Under the pieces are notes generated by a model. The model did not search any database and was not told where the DNA came from. It saw only the letters and a list, made by a program, of their open reading frames with translations. Positions 11,197 through 18,508 of a stretch of 64,000 bases of DNA are shown here, one piece after another. Positions within the stretch are counted from its first letter, which is position 1; each line of letters opens with the position of its first letter. The stretch covers positions 186,001 through 250,000 of the forward strand of contig NZ_LXEI01000008.1 of NCBI RefSeq assembly GCF_001642835.1, given 5' to 3'. A program made the translations under genes and the position numbers. This DNA comes from Pseudotamlana agarivorans. Its GTDB lineage: Bacteria; Bacteroidota; Bacteroidia; Flavobacteriales; Flavobacteriaceae.

Positions 11197-11270
11197 AGCC
11201 GATGGAGGGACTCGAACCCACGACCTGCTGATTACAAATCAGCTGCTCTAGCCAGCTGAGCTACATCGGC
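11197..11270 (-). tRNA. trnT: tRNA-Thr (anticodon TGT)
   Basis: A 74-nt cloverleaf: acceptor GCCGATG/CATCGGC, D-arm GCTCAGCTGGCTAGAGC, anticodon stem GCTGA/TCAGC with loop TTTGTAA, T-loop TTCGAGT. It is the first gene of the tRNA-tuf unit, about 45 bp downstream of the predicted start site. Confidence 0.96.
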
Positions 11271-11292
11271 TTTTTCTGTCTTTTTTACATAT

Positions 11293-11321
11293 AAAAACAG
11301 CCCGCTATTTCTAACGGACTG
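11293..11321 (-). terminator. Rho-independent terminator of hpf
   Basis: On the minus strand CAGTCCGTT-AGAAAT-AGCGGGCTG forms a 9-bp stem with two G-U pairs, followed by five U residues (11297-11293). It lies 50 bp past the hpf stop. Its left arm starts at the base next to the promoter's -7 box, so transcripts from that promoter would lack part of the left arm. Confidence 0.75.
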
Positions 11322-11351
11322 CAAATGTATAGTTTTTTTATATTATTCAAA
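11322..11351 (-). promoter_or_regulatory. Bacteroidetes-type promoter for the tRNA-tuf-secE unit
   Basis: On the minus strand TTTG (11351-11348) is followed after 18 bases by TACATTTG (11329-11322). This matches the Bacteroidetes primary sigma consensus of TTTG at -33 and TANNTTTG at -7. The start site is expected near 11318-11315, which leads into tRNA-Thr(TGT). Confidence 0.75.
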
Positions 11352-11371
11352 ACATTTTTGAATAAATTTTA

Positions 11372-11674
11372 TCATAAATATGCTCTTAATTTTTCTTTTT
11401 TCTTTTTCAACTGTCTTTCTAGGGATGCTATCGCCATATCTGCGCCTTCTTCAAAGCTTTTACATTGCTTTTTTACCACAAGACTATCGCCGGGTACACT
11501 CACTTTAACTTCGAATATTTTATTTTCTTTATCACTCGTATTTTCAACTTTCAAAAAAACATCTGATTTGATAACCTTGTCATAAAACAAATCCAATTTA
11601 TCCATACGCTTCTGGATAAAGGCTAATAATTTTACATCTGCATTAAAATTTACGGATTGCGTGTTTACTTTCAT
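11372..11674 (-). CDS. hpf: Ribosome hibernation-promoting factor, short HPF/RaiA form
   Basis: A 100-residue protein of the HPF/RaiA (S30AE) family, which binds the decoding centre of idle 30S subunits. The pattern MKVNTQSVNFNADVKLLAFIQKRMDKLDLFYDKV and the basic C-terminus with EEGADMAIASLERQLKKKKEK match the family. The length is that of the short form, which lacks the dimerisation domain of long HPF. It lies between xerC and the tRNA-tuf unit and is 115 bp from xerC. Confidence 0.88.
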   Translation of the reverse strand: MKVNTQSVNFNADVKLLAFIQKRMDKLDLFYDKVIKSDVFLKVENTSDKENKIFEVKVSVPGDSLVVKKQCKSFEEGADMAIASLERQLKKKKEKLRAYL

Positions 11675-11789
11675 CTGTTTACTTTTAATTTAATAAATCA
11701 GTTTCATAATACAGGTTTTGAATATTTAAGCTTTCACCTTATTCATCACACAGTACATGTCACTCATTTAGGTTAGACAATATGTGAAT

Positions 11790-12680
11790 TTATTTTTTAC
11801 TTCTGGGATGTGCATTAATATGTACTTTTTTAAGTTCGGCTATACTGTTATGGGTATAAACTTGCGTTGCAGCCAAACTTGAATGTCCTAGAAGTTCTTT
11901 AACAGCATTTAAATCGGCACCTTGGTTTAACAAATGAGTAGCAAAAGAGTGTCTTAATATATGAGGACTCTTTTTTACTTTTGAAGATGCCAAACTAAAA
12001 TAATCATTTATTATTCGGTAAACAAGAGTTTCATATATTTTAACGCCTTTTTTAGTTAAAAATAAACTTTCATTATCTTCTATCAAACTTAGGTCATCGC
12101 GCAATTTTAAATACGCCTTTAAAGTCACAACTACTGCATTTAATAACGGTACAATACGCTCCTTATTTCGTTTTCCAATAACTTTTAAAGTTTTATTATC
12201 TAAATCTAAACTCGATAGTTTTAATCCCACAAGCTCAATACGTCTAATTCCTGTAGAATAAAATATTTCAATAATTAATTTATTTCTTACGCTTTCAAAA
12301 TCATCTCCTATATTAAGTTCATCTAAAACGGTATTAATTTCACTTTCAGAAAAAGGCACCTGTATTTTTTTACTTGTTTTTAATGCTTTATGTTTTGCAA
12401 GCGGATTGACATCCACATCACCAACCTTAATTAAGAACTTAAAATAAGTATTTAATGTAGAGATTTTTCTATTAATACTTCGATTCGTGATACCGCTTTC
12501 TACTAACAGAACAATCCAAGATCGGACTTGCGCATAATTTACATCTTGAATTGTATCACTTCCATAGGTGTCCTTTATAAATTCCGAAAAACTTACCAAG
12601 TCACTTTGATAAGCTTTAACCGTCAACTTAGAGTAGTTTTTTTCAAGTAACAAATATTCGGTGAATGGTTTGAAAGACAT
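11790..12680 (-). CDS. xerC: Tyrosine recombinase XerC/XerD family
   Basis: Site-specific recombinase, 296 residues, of the type that resolves chromosome dimers at dif. The N-terminal SAM-like core-binding domain spans about 1-85 and the catalytic domain 105-290. Catalytic residues are visible: R146 in TGIRRIELVGL, K170 in GKRNKERIVPL, H240 and R243 in HILRHSFATHLL, H266 in LLGHSSL and nucleophile Y275 in QVYTH. Whether it is XerC or XerD cannot be settled by eye; the position beside hpf and tuf is usual for xerC in flavobacteria. A heptanucleotide array begins 17 bp upstream of the start. Confidence 0.9.
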   Translation of the reverse strand: MSFKPFTEYLLLEKNYSKLTVKAYQSDLVSFSEFIKDTYGSDTIQDVNYAQVRSWIVLLVESGITNRSINRKISTLNTYFKFLIKVGDVDVNPLAKHKALKTSKKIQVPFSESEINTVLDELNIGDDFESVRNKLIIEIFYSTGIRRIELVGLKLSSLDLDNKTLKVIGKRNKERIVPLLNAVVVTLKAYLKLRDDLSLIEDNESLFLTKKGVKIYETLVYRIINDYFSLASSKVKKSPHILRHSFATHLLNQGADLNAVKELLGHSSLAATQVYTHNSIAELKKVHINAHPRSKK

Positions 12681-12697
12681 TTTGGGTTATGGTTATT

Positions 12698-12776
12698 GGT
12701 TTAAGGTTTAAGGTTTAAGGTTTAAGGTTTAAGGTTTAAGGTTTAAGGTTTAAGGTTTAAGGTTTAAGGTTTAAGG
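12698..12776. repeat. Tandem heptanucleotide array (GGTTTAA), about 11 copies
   Basis: Seventy-nine bases form an uninterrupted period-7 repeat of GGTTTAA (CCTTAAA on the xerC strand), 11.3 copies with no mismatch. It begins 17 bp upstream of the xerC start codon, so it lies in the promoter or 5' leader. Perfect units imply recent expansion and possible slippage. The rest of 12777-13098 shows no gene. Confidence 0.97.
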
Positions 12777-13098
12777 GAAACTACAAATTGAAACTTTGAT
12801 TTTGCTCTTCCCTCAATAAACATATGAACAATTACTCGACAATATATGATTTACGGTTGGCGACTTGGCAATTGGTTAATAGTTAATAGAAATATGATTT
12901 AAGTGTTTTAAAGATACTAATTTATGAGGCGCCTTATATTTCAGAGTTAGTTAAAACAAAAAGATATTATTTTAAAACCCCGAAAAATCGTCATACTAAA
13001 ATAGGTACAGTATCTCTCCTCTCTGAAAATCCATAGTAATGAGCATCTGAAATAAATTCAGATTAGCCTAAAATCAACTTTTCAGCTAGCCTGAAAAC
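12777..13098. other. Non-coding spacer
   Basis: About 320 bases of AT-rich sequence between xerC and rpsU. I see no credible coding frame, RNA gene or clear promoter. It contains low-complexity fragments such as 'ggcaattggttaatagttaatag', which resemble the repeat wording of other spacers. Confidence 0.6.
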
Positions 13099-13124
13099 AA
13101 AAAAATCCCGCGTAAAGCGGGATT
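13099..13124 (-). terminator. Rho-independent terminator of rpsU
   Basis: On the minus strand AATCCCGC-TTTAC-GCGGGATT forms a perfect 8-bp stem followed by a U-rich tract (13105-13099), 28 bp beyond the rpsU stop codon. This is a textbook terminator and makes rpsU a monocistronic unit. Confidence 0.9.
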
Positions 13125-13151
13125 AGTATCTATTTAGTGCATTAATATGAA

Positions 13152-13346
13152 TTAAATATTTTCTGCATCTCTTAGTCCTTGGATGTATTGAGCTTTTTGA
13201 ATTTGCGCTCTACGAACAACAGAAGGCTTGTCAAATTGCTTACCAGTCTGTAATGCACGTTTAGTTCCAGTTCTATCGAACTTTCTCTTATAACGCTTTA
13301 ACGCTCTATCTATATTCTCTCCTTCTTTAATTGGAATTATTAACAT
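13152..13346 (-). CDS. rpsU: 30S ribosomal protein S21
   Basis: Small-subunit protein of 64 residues, with the family start MLIIPIKEGENIDRALKRYKRKFDRTG and a basic helical tail. In Bacteroidetes ribosomes bS21 helps cover the anti-Shine-Dalgarno end of 16S rRNA, which is why most mRNAs in the phylum lack Shine-Dalgarno sequences. This gene is the exception in the window: AGGAGG lies 10 bases ahead of its ATG. It has its own promoter and terminator. Confidence 0.97.
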   Translation of the reverse strand: MLIIPIKEGENIDRALKRYKRKFDRTGTKRALQTGKQFDKPSVVRRAQIQKAQYIQGLRDAENI

Positions 13347-13356
13347 AGTGTCTTAA

Positions 13357-13362
13357 CCTCCT
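13357..13362 (-). promoter_or_regulatory. Strong Shine-Dalgarno of rpsU
   Basis: The minus strand reads GAGAGGAGGTTAAGACACT before the ATG, so AGGAGG is separated from the start codon by 10 bases. I saw no comparable motif ahead of the other genes. In Flavobacterium johnsoniae rpsU is reported to keep a strong Shine-Dalgarno that senses S21-free ribosomes; the same autoregulation is inferred. Confidence 0.85.
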
Positions 13363-13384
13363 CTCTTTTAAAATTTTTCGGGTG

Positions 13385-13392
13385 CAAATATA
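13385..13392 (-). promoter_or_regulatory. Putative -7 promoter box of rpsU
   Basis: TATATTTG on the minus strand matches TANNTTTG exactly and lies 38 bp upstream of the rpsU start codon. No clear TTTG was seen at the expected -33 position, so this rests on the -7 element and context. Confidence 0.5.
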
Positions 13393-13430
13393 AAAATTAA
13401 TTCTATTTAAATCTAAAAAAATAAAATATT

Positions 13431-14597
13431 TTACGTTGCCGGCTTATATGTTTTTTTATCTATAATAATTTTAGCTAAAATCTCACGAAGAATTTCTGAT
13501 GTACCTCCGCCTATTGGTCCTAAACGGCTATCGCGAAGTAAACGAGCTAAAGGGTAATCTTCCATATAACCATAGCCCCCTAAAAATTGCAAACACTCAT
13601 AAATAACTTCATCGGCAACTTTTGTAGATTTTAATTTCGACATGGTTGCTTCTTTTACAACATACTCACCTTTATTTAATCGGTAAGCCACGGAATAATT
13701 AAAAGCTTTACAAAATTCTACTTCGGTTGATAATTCGGCTACTTTATGTCTTAATGCTTGAAACTGATCAATTGTTTTTCCAAACGCTTGGCGCTCGCTC
13801 ATATATTTCACAGCGTATTCTAAAGCAAATTCGGCTCTAGCATGAGCGTTAATCCCCATAATTAAGCGCTCTAACGAAAAATGCTGCATGATGTATGGAA
13901 ATCCTTTACCAGCTTCTCCTAGTAAATTTTCTGCTGGAATTTTAACCTGATCAAAAGCGATTTCACCAGTATCTGAAGCTCTCCACCCCAACTTATCTAA
14001 TTTCGTAGAAGAAAGTCCTGGTGTTTTACGATCAACAACAAACATACTAATACCCTTCCCTCCTACGGTTGGGTCAGTTTTTGCCGCCACAACAAGATAA
14101 TCACTAAGTAAACCGTTTGTAATAAATGTTTTAGATCCATTTATGATATAGGAGTCGCCCTCCTTAATCGCAGTTGTGCGCATACCTGCAACATCACTTC
14201 CCCCAAAAGGCTCAGTAATACACAAGCACCCAATCATATCGCCAGAAATACTTGGCGCTAAATATTTTTGTTTGATAGCTTCACTGCCTTCAGCATTAAG
14301 GTGCGTCATCGCTAAATAAGCGTGCGCCCAAATAGCTGCAGCAAAACCTCCTGAATTCACCTTTTGAAGTTCTTCAAGCAGAATTACGGTATAAAACAAA
14401 TCTAAATCCATTCCACCGTAAGCTTCAGGGTATTTAATCCCTAAAAAACCCATCTCTCCAAATTTCTTCCAAATAAACCGTTCTATTTCTCCCGTTTGTT
14501 CCCACTTATCTATGTAAGGAACAACTTCCTTTTGCAAAAAATCTTGAAGGCTTTTTCTAAAAAGATTGTGCTCTTCTGTGAAGTACAAGTTATTCAT
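13431..14597 (-). CDS. Acyl-CoA dehydrogenase family protein
   Basis: FAD-dependent flavoprotein of 388 residues, the standard size, oxidising an acyl-CoA thioester to its 2-enoyl form in the cytoplasm. Family signatures are seen in order: CLCITEPFGGSDVAGMRTTA (the FAD and substrate signature), GSKTFITNG, a RQAFGKTIDQFQALRHKVAEL segment and the C-terminal FLGGYGYMEDYPLARLLRDSR with the GGTSEILREI region. The specific chain length is not decidable. Its start overlaps the end of the upstream helix-hairpin-helix gene by 8 bp (ATGAATAA), so they are probably translationally coupled. Confidence 0.93.
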   Translation of the reverse strand: MNNLYFTEEHNLFRKSLQDFLQKEVVPYIDKWEQTGEIERFIWKKFGEMGFLGIKYPEAYGGMDLDLFYTVILLEELQKVNSGGFAAAIWAHAYLAMTHLNAEGSEAIKQKYLAPSISGDMIGCLCITEPFGGSDVAGMRTTAIKEGDSYIINGSKTFITNGLLSDYLVVAAKTDPTVGGKGISMFVVDRKTPGLSSTKLDKLGWRASDTGEIAFDQVKIPAENLLGEAGKGFPYIMQHFSLERLIMGINAHARAEFALEYAVKYMSERQAFGKTIDQFQALRHKVAELSTEVEFCKAFNYSVAYRLNKGEYVVKEATMSKLKSTKVADEVIYECLQFLGGYGYMEDYPLARLLRDSRLGPIGGGTSEILREILAKIIIDKKTYKPAT

Positions 14598-15471
14598 CTA
14601 TGTTTTTTTCGAGGTGCAAATATAATTGAATTATCTTGAATTTATTTGTAGGGAAGTCCTTTACTTTCAATAATTCATTTATCGCTTTATAAGCACTTCT
14701 TAATTGTCGGTATTCAATAATATGATGAGCCAAATCGTAATCTATATGCGGAATGGTTACCAATTGATTCACCGTTGCTGTATTTAATTCAATTTTCTGT
14801 ATCACTTTTGGTGTTTTCACAGCAAACTGTTTGGCCATATTTTCAATGACTTGAGGACTTAAACCATAAACATCTTCTAACTGAATAACATCGGAAAAAC
14901 CACCGAGAAGACTGTTTCTATATTTTACAATACGATTTGAGAGTACCTTTCCTACCCCAGAAACTTCCTGAAGCTCGATTGCCGTCACTGCATTTAGATC
15001 TTTCTTTTCGGCATAAGTTTTTGTGCCTTTGAAATTGTTTGATGTTACTTTTTTAGCTTTCGAAGTCTTTACCCAGTCCGGAAATTTAAAATATGGCGAA
15101 ATGGCTTCAAATAGGGAATCTGATATTTTAGTGACTCTTTGAAATTCTTCCGAAGAATTAATCCATTGATTCTGATTCCTAAAAACGAGTAACCTATCAA
15201 TTTCCTTCGTGCTCATGCCTAAGGCTGCTCCTTTAAAATCATCAATATAGTTTGGGTTGAAGGCCTTTATCTTCGGTTTTAACTTTTGAAGCTTGTCTAA
15301 ACGCAAAGAATCCATTGTTTTTTCAAACTGAACCAAGCGCCTATTATCGACTGCAACATCTTCAGAAGGAAAATCAATAAAAAAATAAACACCCTGTAAA
15401 ATAATAATTACCAGGAGTAATAAAAAAATCCCATGCCGCTGATTTCTAGAAAAAGTAACATGGGATTTCAT
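14590..15471 (-). CDS. Helix-hairpin-helix (ComEA-like) membrane-anchored protein
   Basis: A 293-residue protein with one N-terminal transmembrane segment (about residues 13-31), then a soluble part with repeated helix-hairpin-helix DNA-binding-type motifs. Visible examples are LNAVTAIELQEVSGVGKVLSNRIVKYR and a related LNTATVNQLVTIPHIDYDLAHHIIEYR. In ComEA such motifs bind incoming DNA during competence, but this protein is longer and a competence role is only a guess. It overlaps the acyl-CoA dehydrogenase gene by 8 bp and lies 22 bp after the symporter gene. Confidence 0.75.
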   Translation of the reverse strand: MKSHVTFSRNQRHGIFLLLLVIIILQGVYFFIDFPSEDVAVDNRRLVQFEKTMDSLRLDKLQKLKPKIKAFNPNYIDDFKGAALGMSTKEIDRLLVFRNQNQWINSSEEFQRVTKISDSLFEAISPYFKFPDWVKTSKAKKVTSNNFKGTKTYAEKKDLNAVTAIELQEVSGVGKVLSNRIVKYRNSLLGGFSDVIQLEDVYGLSPQVIENMAKQFAVKTPKVIQKIELNTATVNQLVTIPHIDYDLAHHIIEYRQLRSAYKAINELLKVKDFPTNKFKIIQLYLHLEKNIDE

Positions 15472-15493
15472 TTAAATAATCTATATTTTAAGA

Positions 15494-17116
15494 CTACATA
15501 TGTTTTGTAAGATCTTCAGCCCCTTCTTCCAAGGCATCTTTCTTCAAATTGATTGCATTCATATACTTTTCTAGCTCCTTACGAATTACTGGCGATAAAA
15601 TCACTACACCAATAATATTAGGGACAACCATGGCAAAAATCATGGCATCAGAGAAATCAATAACAGCACCTAAGCTAATAGAGGATCCTACAACTACAAA
15701 AAACAAGAACAAGATTTTGTAAACTAAATCGCTTACTTTTCCTTTTCCGAATAAAAATACCCAACCCTGCATACCGTAATACGACCATGAAATCATGGTT
15801 GAAAATGCAAATAATATTACAGCAATGGTAAGTACAATAGAGAAGTGAGGTATCACGGTATCAAAAGCCACAGCTGTTAATTCTACACCTTCCTTAATTG
15901 GTACGCCATATTCCATAAAGCCACCATCAAAGTTCGTAATCACAATCACTAAAGCGGTCATGGTACAAATTACAACAGTATCTACAAAAGGCTCTAAAAG
16001 CGCTACAATACCTTCACTAGCAGCATATTTTGTTCTAACGGCTGAGTGCGCAATAGCAGCACTACCAACACCTGCCTCATTAGAGAAAGCGCCACGTCGT
16101 ATACCTTGAATCATAACCCCTACAAGACCACCTGCAATACCTAAACCAGAAAAAGCACCATGGTAAATTAAACTAAAGGCATCATCGATCAAGCTCCAGT
16201 TAGCCACTAATATAATTAAGGAAGCCAATACGTAAATTCCAGCCATAAAAGGCACAATTTTCTCGGTTACCTTAGCTATTCTTTTAATTCCTCCAATAAT
16301 TACTACGGCAACAATAATAGCCATAACAAAACCAAAATACATTCCTGCATCTTCATTCTCGAAGTTAAAAAGTTTGGTAAATTGAGCTGCTGCTTGATTG
16401 GCTTGGAACATGTTTCCTCCACCAAAAGATCCACCAATAACGAATATGGCGAATAGTACGGCAAGCACCTTACCAAAACCTTTCATGCCTTTTTCTTGGA
16501 AACCTTTGGTTAGATAATACATAGGACCGCCGTAAACCGTTCCGTCTTTACCAACATCTCTATATTTAACACCTAGCGTACACTCAGCAAACTTTGAAGC
16601 CATTCCTAATAAACCAGCCAGAATCATCCAGAATGTTGCTCCTGGTCCTCCAATAGATAAGGCAACAGCAACACCAGCAATGTTTCCGAGACCTACGGTT
16701 GCAGAAAGTGCTGCGGTTAAAGCCTGAAAATGTGATACTTCACCATGTGCACTATCATCTCTTAAGGTTTCGATAATATTTTCATCCTCATTAGGTGTTT
16801 GATCACCGTATAAAGTATCGGCTCCATGTTTTTCAATATCTTCATATTTACCTTGAACAACTTGAATAGCTTTTCTAAACCCTGTAAAGTTTATAAACTT
16901 AAAATAAATGGTGAAAAAAATCGCTCCACCCATTAAAACAATTAAAACCCAAGGTATTTGATAAGTTTCAGAAAATGGAATTTCATAAAAAATCGCCTCT
17001 ACAAACCATCCTGTGTAATCTTTAAAAATACGATCTACTTGTTGTGAGGTTGATTCTTGGGCAAAAATTAAAATTGGTGAGATTAATGTGAAAACTGAAA
17101 GAAGATATTTCTTCAT
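15494..17116 (-). CDS. Sodium:alanine symporter family protein (AgcS)
   Basis: Amino acid:cation symporter of the inner membrane, with about 10-11 hydrophobic segments. Family motifs include FQALTAALSATVGLGNIAGVAVA and RRGAFSNEAGVGSAAIAHSA. The frame opens further upstream (17167), but I chose the ATG at 17116 because it gives MKKYLLSVFTLISPILIFAQ, a clean hydrophobic N-terminus; the extra 17 residues look non-native. A Glu/Asp-rich cytoplasmic loop lies at about residues 90-130. The exact substrate (alanine or glycine) is inferred from the family. Confidence 0.88.
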   Translation of the reverse strand: MKKYLLSVFTLISPILIFAQESTSQQVDRIFKDYTGWFVEAIFYEIPFSETYQIPWVLIVLMGGAIFFTIYFKFINFTGFRKAIQVVQGKYEDIEKHGADTLYGDQTPNEDENIIETLRDDSAHGEVSHFQALTAALSATVGLGNIAGVAVALSIGGPGATFWMILAGLLGMASKFAECTLGVKYRDVGKDGTVYGGPMYYLTKGFQEKGMKGFGKVLAVLFAIFVIGGSFGGGNMFQANQAAAQFTKLFNFENEDAGMYFGFVMAIIVAVVIIGGIKRIAKVTEKIVPFMAGIYVLASLIILVANWSLIDDAFSLIYHGAFSGLGIAGGLVGVMIQGIRRGAFSNEAGVGSAAIAHSAVRTKYAASEGIVALLEPFVDTVVICTMTALVIVITNFDGGFMEYGVPIKEGVELTAVAFDTVIPHFSIVLTIAVILFAFSTMISWSYYGMQGWVFLFGKGKVSDLVYKILFLFFVVVGSSISLGAVIDFSDAMIFAMVVPNIIGVVILSPVIRKELEKYMNAINLKKDALEEGAEDLTKHM

Positions 17117-17222
17117 AAGGTAGTAATTATAACTTATTTTTGTGGTTTTTGTTTTAAAAGCAAGCAAGATGGTAAAAAAAAATGGTTTTTTAAAACCACA
17201 GCTGTTAAAAATGCAATGCGCA

Positions 17223-18242
17223 CTATATAATATTGTACACCGAATTTAATAAAGCTATTTGCTCTGGGCGTCCTAAAAAGATCACTTTTGAGTTTGGAAC
17301 CAATATCAAATCAGCCTCTGGATTTACAATATATTCTCCTTTTTCACTTTTAAATCCGATTACAGTACAGCCTGTTTTTCGTCGTACATCCAGTTCTTTT
17401 ATACTTTTTAGGTTTTGTGTATCGTACAATTTTTCAACAGGAACTTCTTCGACATTAATATCAGACTTTCCTACGATAGATAGGTTATCGATAAACTCCA
17501 TTAGCCCAGGCACCACGACTAAGGACGCCATGTGGTCGCCACCAATTTTATCAGGAAGAATCACATTATTTGCTCCGGCAAACTTTAATTTATCGTAAGA
17601 CGACTCGTTTGAAGCTCGACTTATTATATTTATAGTACTATTTAATTGTCTTGCAGAAAGCACCACAAACAAGTTATCGGCATCATTGGGCAAAGCTGAA
17701 ATAAAACTCGAAGCACGATTTACTCCTGCAGCATTTAGAACTTCATCTTCATTGGCATTTCCAATCACATAAGGCACCTCATCCAATTGAAGACGTTCTT
17801 CTAATTCTTTATTTTTTTCGATAACAACAAATTGTTTTTTATGAGCCATTAGTTTTCTGGCCGCTTGCTTTCCATTACGACCATAACCACATATAACAAT
17901 ATGTTCATTAAAACTATCAATCATTTTTTGCATCCTTTTGTGTTTTAATTCTTCAACATCGTTTTTACTTAAAATAAATTCGGTAATAATAGAAACAGCA
18001 TAACCTAAAATTACAACACTAGCTAAAATTAAAAAAATGGTGAAAATTTTAGACTCATCATCCAGCGGCATCACCTCACTAAAGCCTACAGTTGTCATGG
18101 TAATAACCGACATGTATAAGGCGTCTATCCAGCTATAATTGGAGATAAAACGATATCCGAAAACGCCAATTAACAAGATAATGACAAGCAATAAAAGCGC
18201 CTTGTATATCCTAACTCTAAAAAATCGATTTACTAAATTCAT
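17223..18242 (-). CDS. Potassium channel with RCK (TrkA-N/TrkA-C) domains
   Basis: A 339-residue two-transmembrane K+ channel: TM1 at about 12-30, pore with TMTTVGFSE at 48-56, TM2 at about 66-88. A cytoplasmic RCK domain follows, with the nucleotide-binding GYGRNG at 119-124 and a C-terminal TrkA-C domain. The selectivity filter reads TVGFSE in place of the classical TVGYGD, so ion selectivity may deviate. It starts 3 bp after the PspC-domain gene and both are likely one transcript with the DUF2851 gene. Confidence 0.88.
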   Translation of the reverse strand: MNLVNRFFRVRIYKALLLLVIILLIGVFGYRFISNYSWIDALYMSVITMTTVGFSEVMPLDDESKIFTIFLILASVVILGYAVSIITEFILSKNDVEELKHKRMQKMIDSFNEHIVICGYGRNGKQAARKLMAHKKQFVVIEKNKELEERLQLDEVPYVIGNANEDEVLNAAGVNRASSFISALPNDADNLFVVLSARQLNSTINIISRASNESSYDKLKFAGANNVILPDKIGGDHMASLVVVPGLMEFIDNLSIVGKSDINVEEVPVEKLYDTQNLKSIKELDVRRKTGCTVIGFKSEKGEYIVNPEADLILVPNSKVIFLGRPEQIALLNSVYNII

Positions 18243-18245
18243 AAA

Positions 18246-18473
18246 TTATAAATCAAAAACAGATGAACGTTTCGTATAAATCAGATCTTTAATACGAATC
18301 CAAAAAGCTAGAAACAGATATAAGGCAAAACCAAAACCTAGCGTTACGAAGGTAAGATACATGAAAGAAGTGCGTACCACTTTAGCTCGAATCCCGAGTT
18401 TATCGGCAATACGTTGGCACACGTAGTATCCACGTTTCTGAAAAAACAATAGCAATTTATAAATATTGTTCAT
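18246..18473 (-). CDS. PspC domain-containing small membrane protein
   Basis: A 75-residue protein with the PspC layout: a short N-terminal part with GYYVCQRIADKLGIRAKVVRTSFMYLTFVTLGFG and a hydrophobic helix ending in LYLFLAFWIRIKDL. PspC proteins sense membrane stress in enterobacteria; the role in flavobacteria is not settled. It lies between the DUF2851 gene (35 bp upstream) and the K+ channel gene (3 bp downstream), so co-expression is likely. Confidence 0.82.
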   Translation of the reverse strand: MNNIYKLLLFFQKRGYYVCQRIADKLGIRAKVVRTSFMYLTFVTLGFGFALYLFLAFWIRIKDLIYTKRSSVFDL

Positions 18474-18508
18474 GCCGCAATTTAAAACATCCTGCTATCC
18501 TTTAAAAG

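Noticed and set aside
12698-12776. Possible CRISPR or telomere-like structure
   Set aside because: The unit is 7 bases with no spacers, so it is a simple tandem array; no cas genes are nearby.
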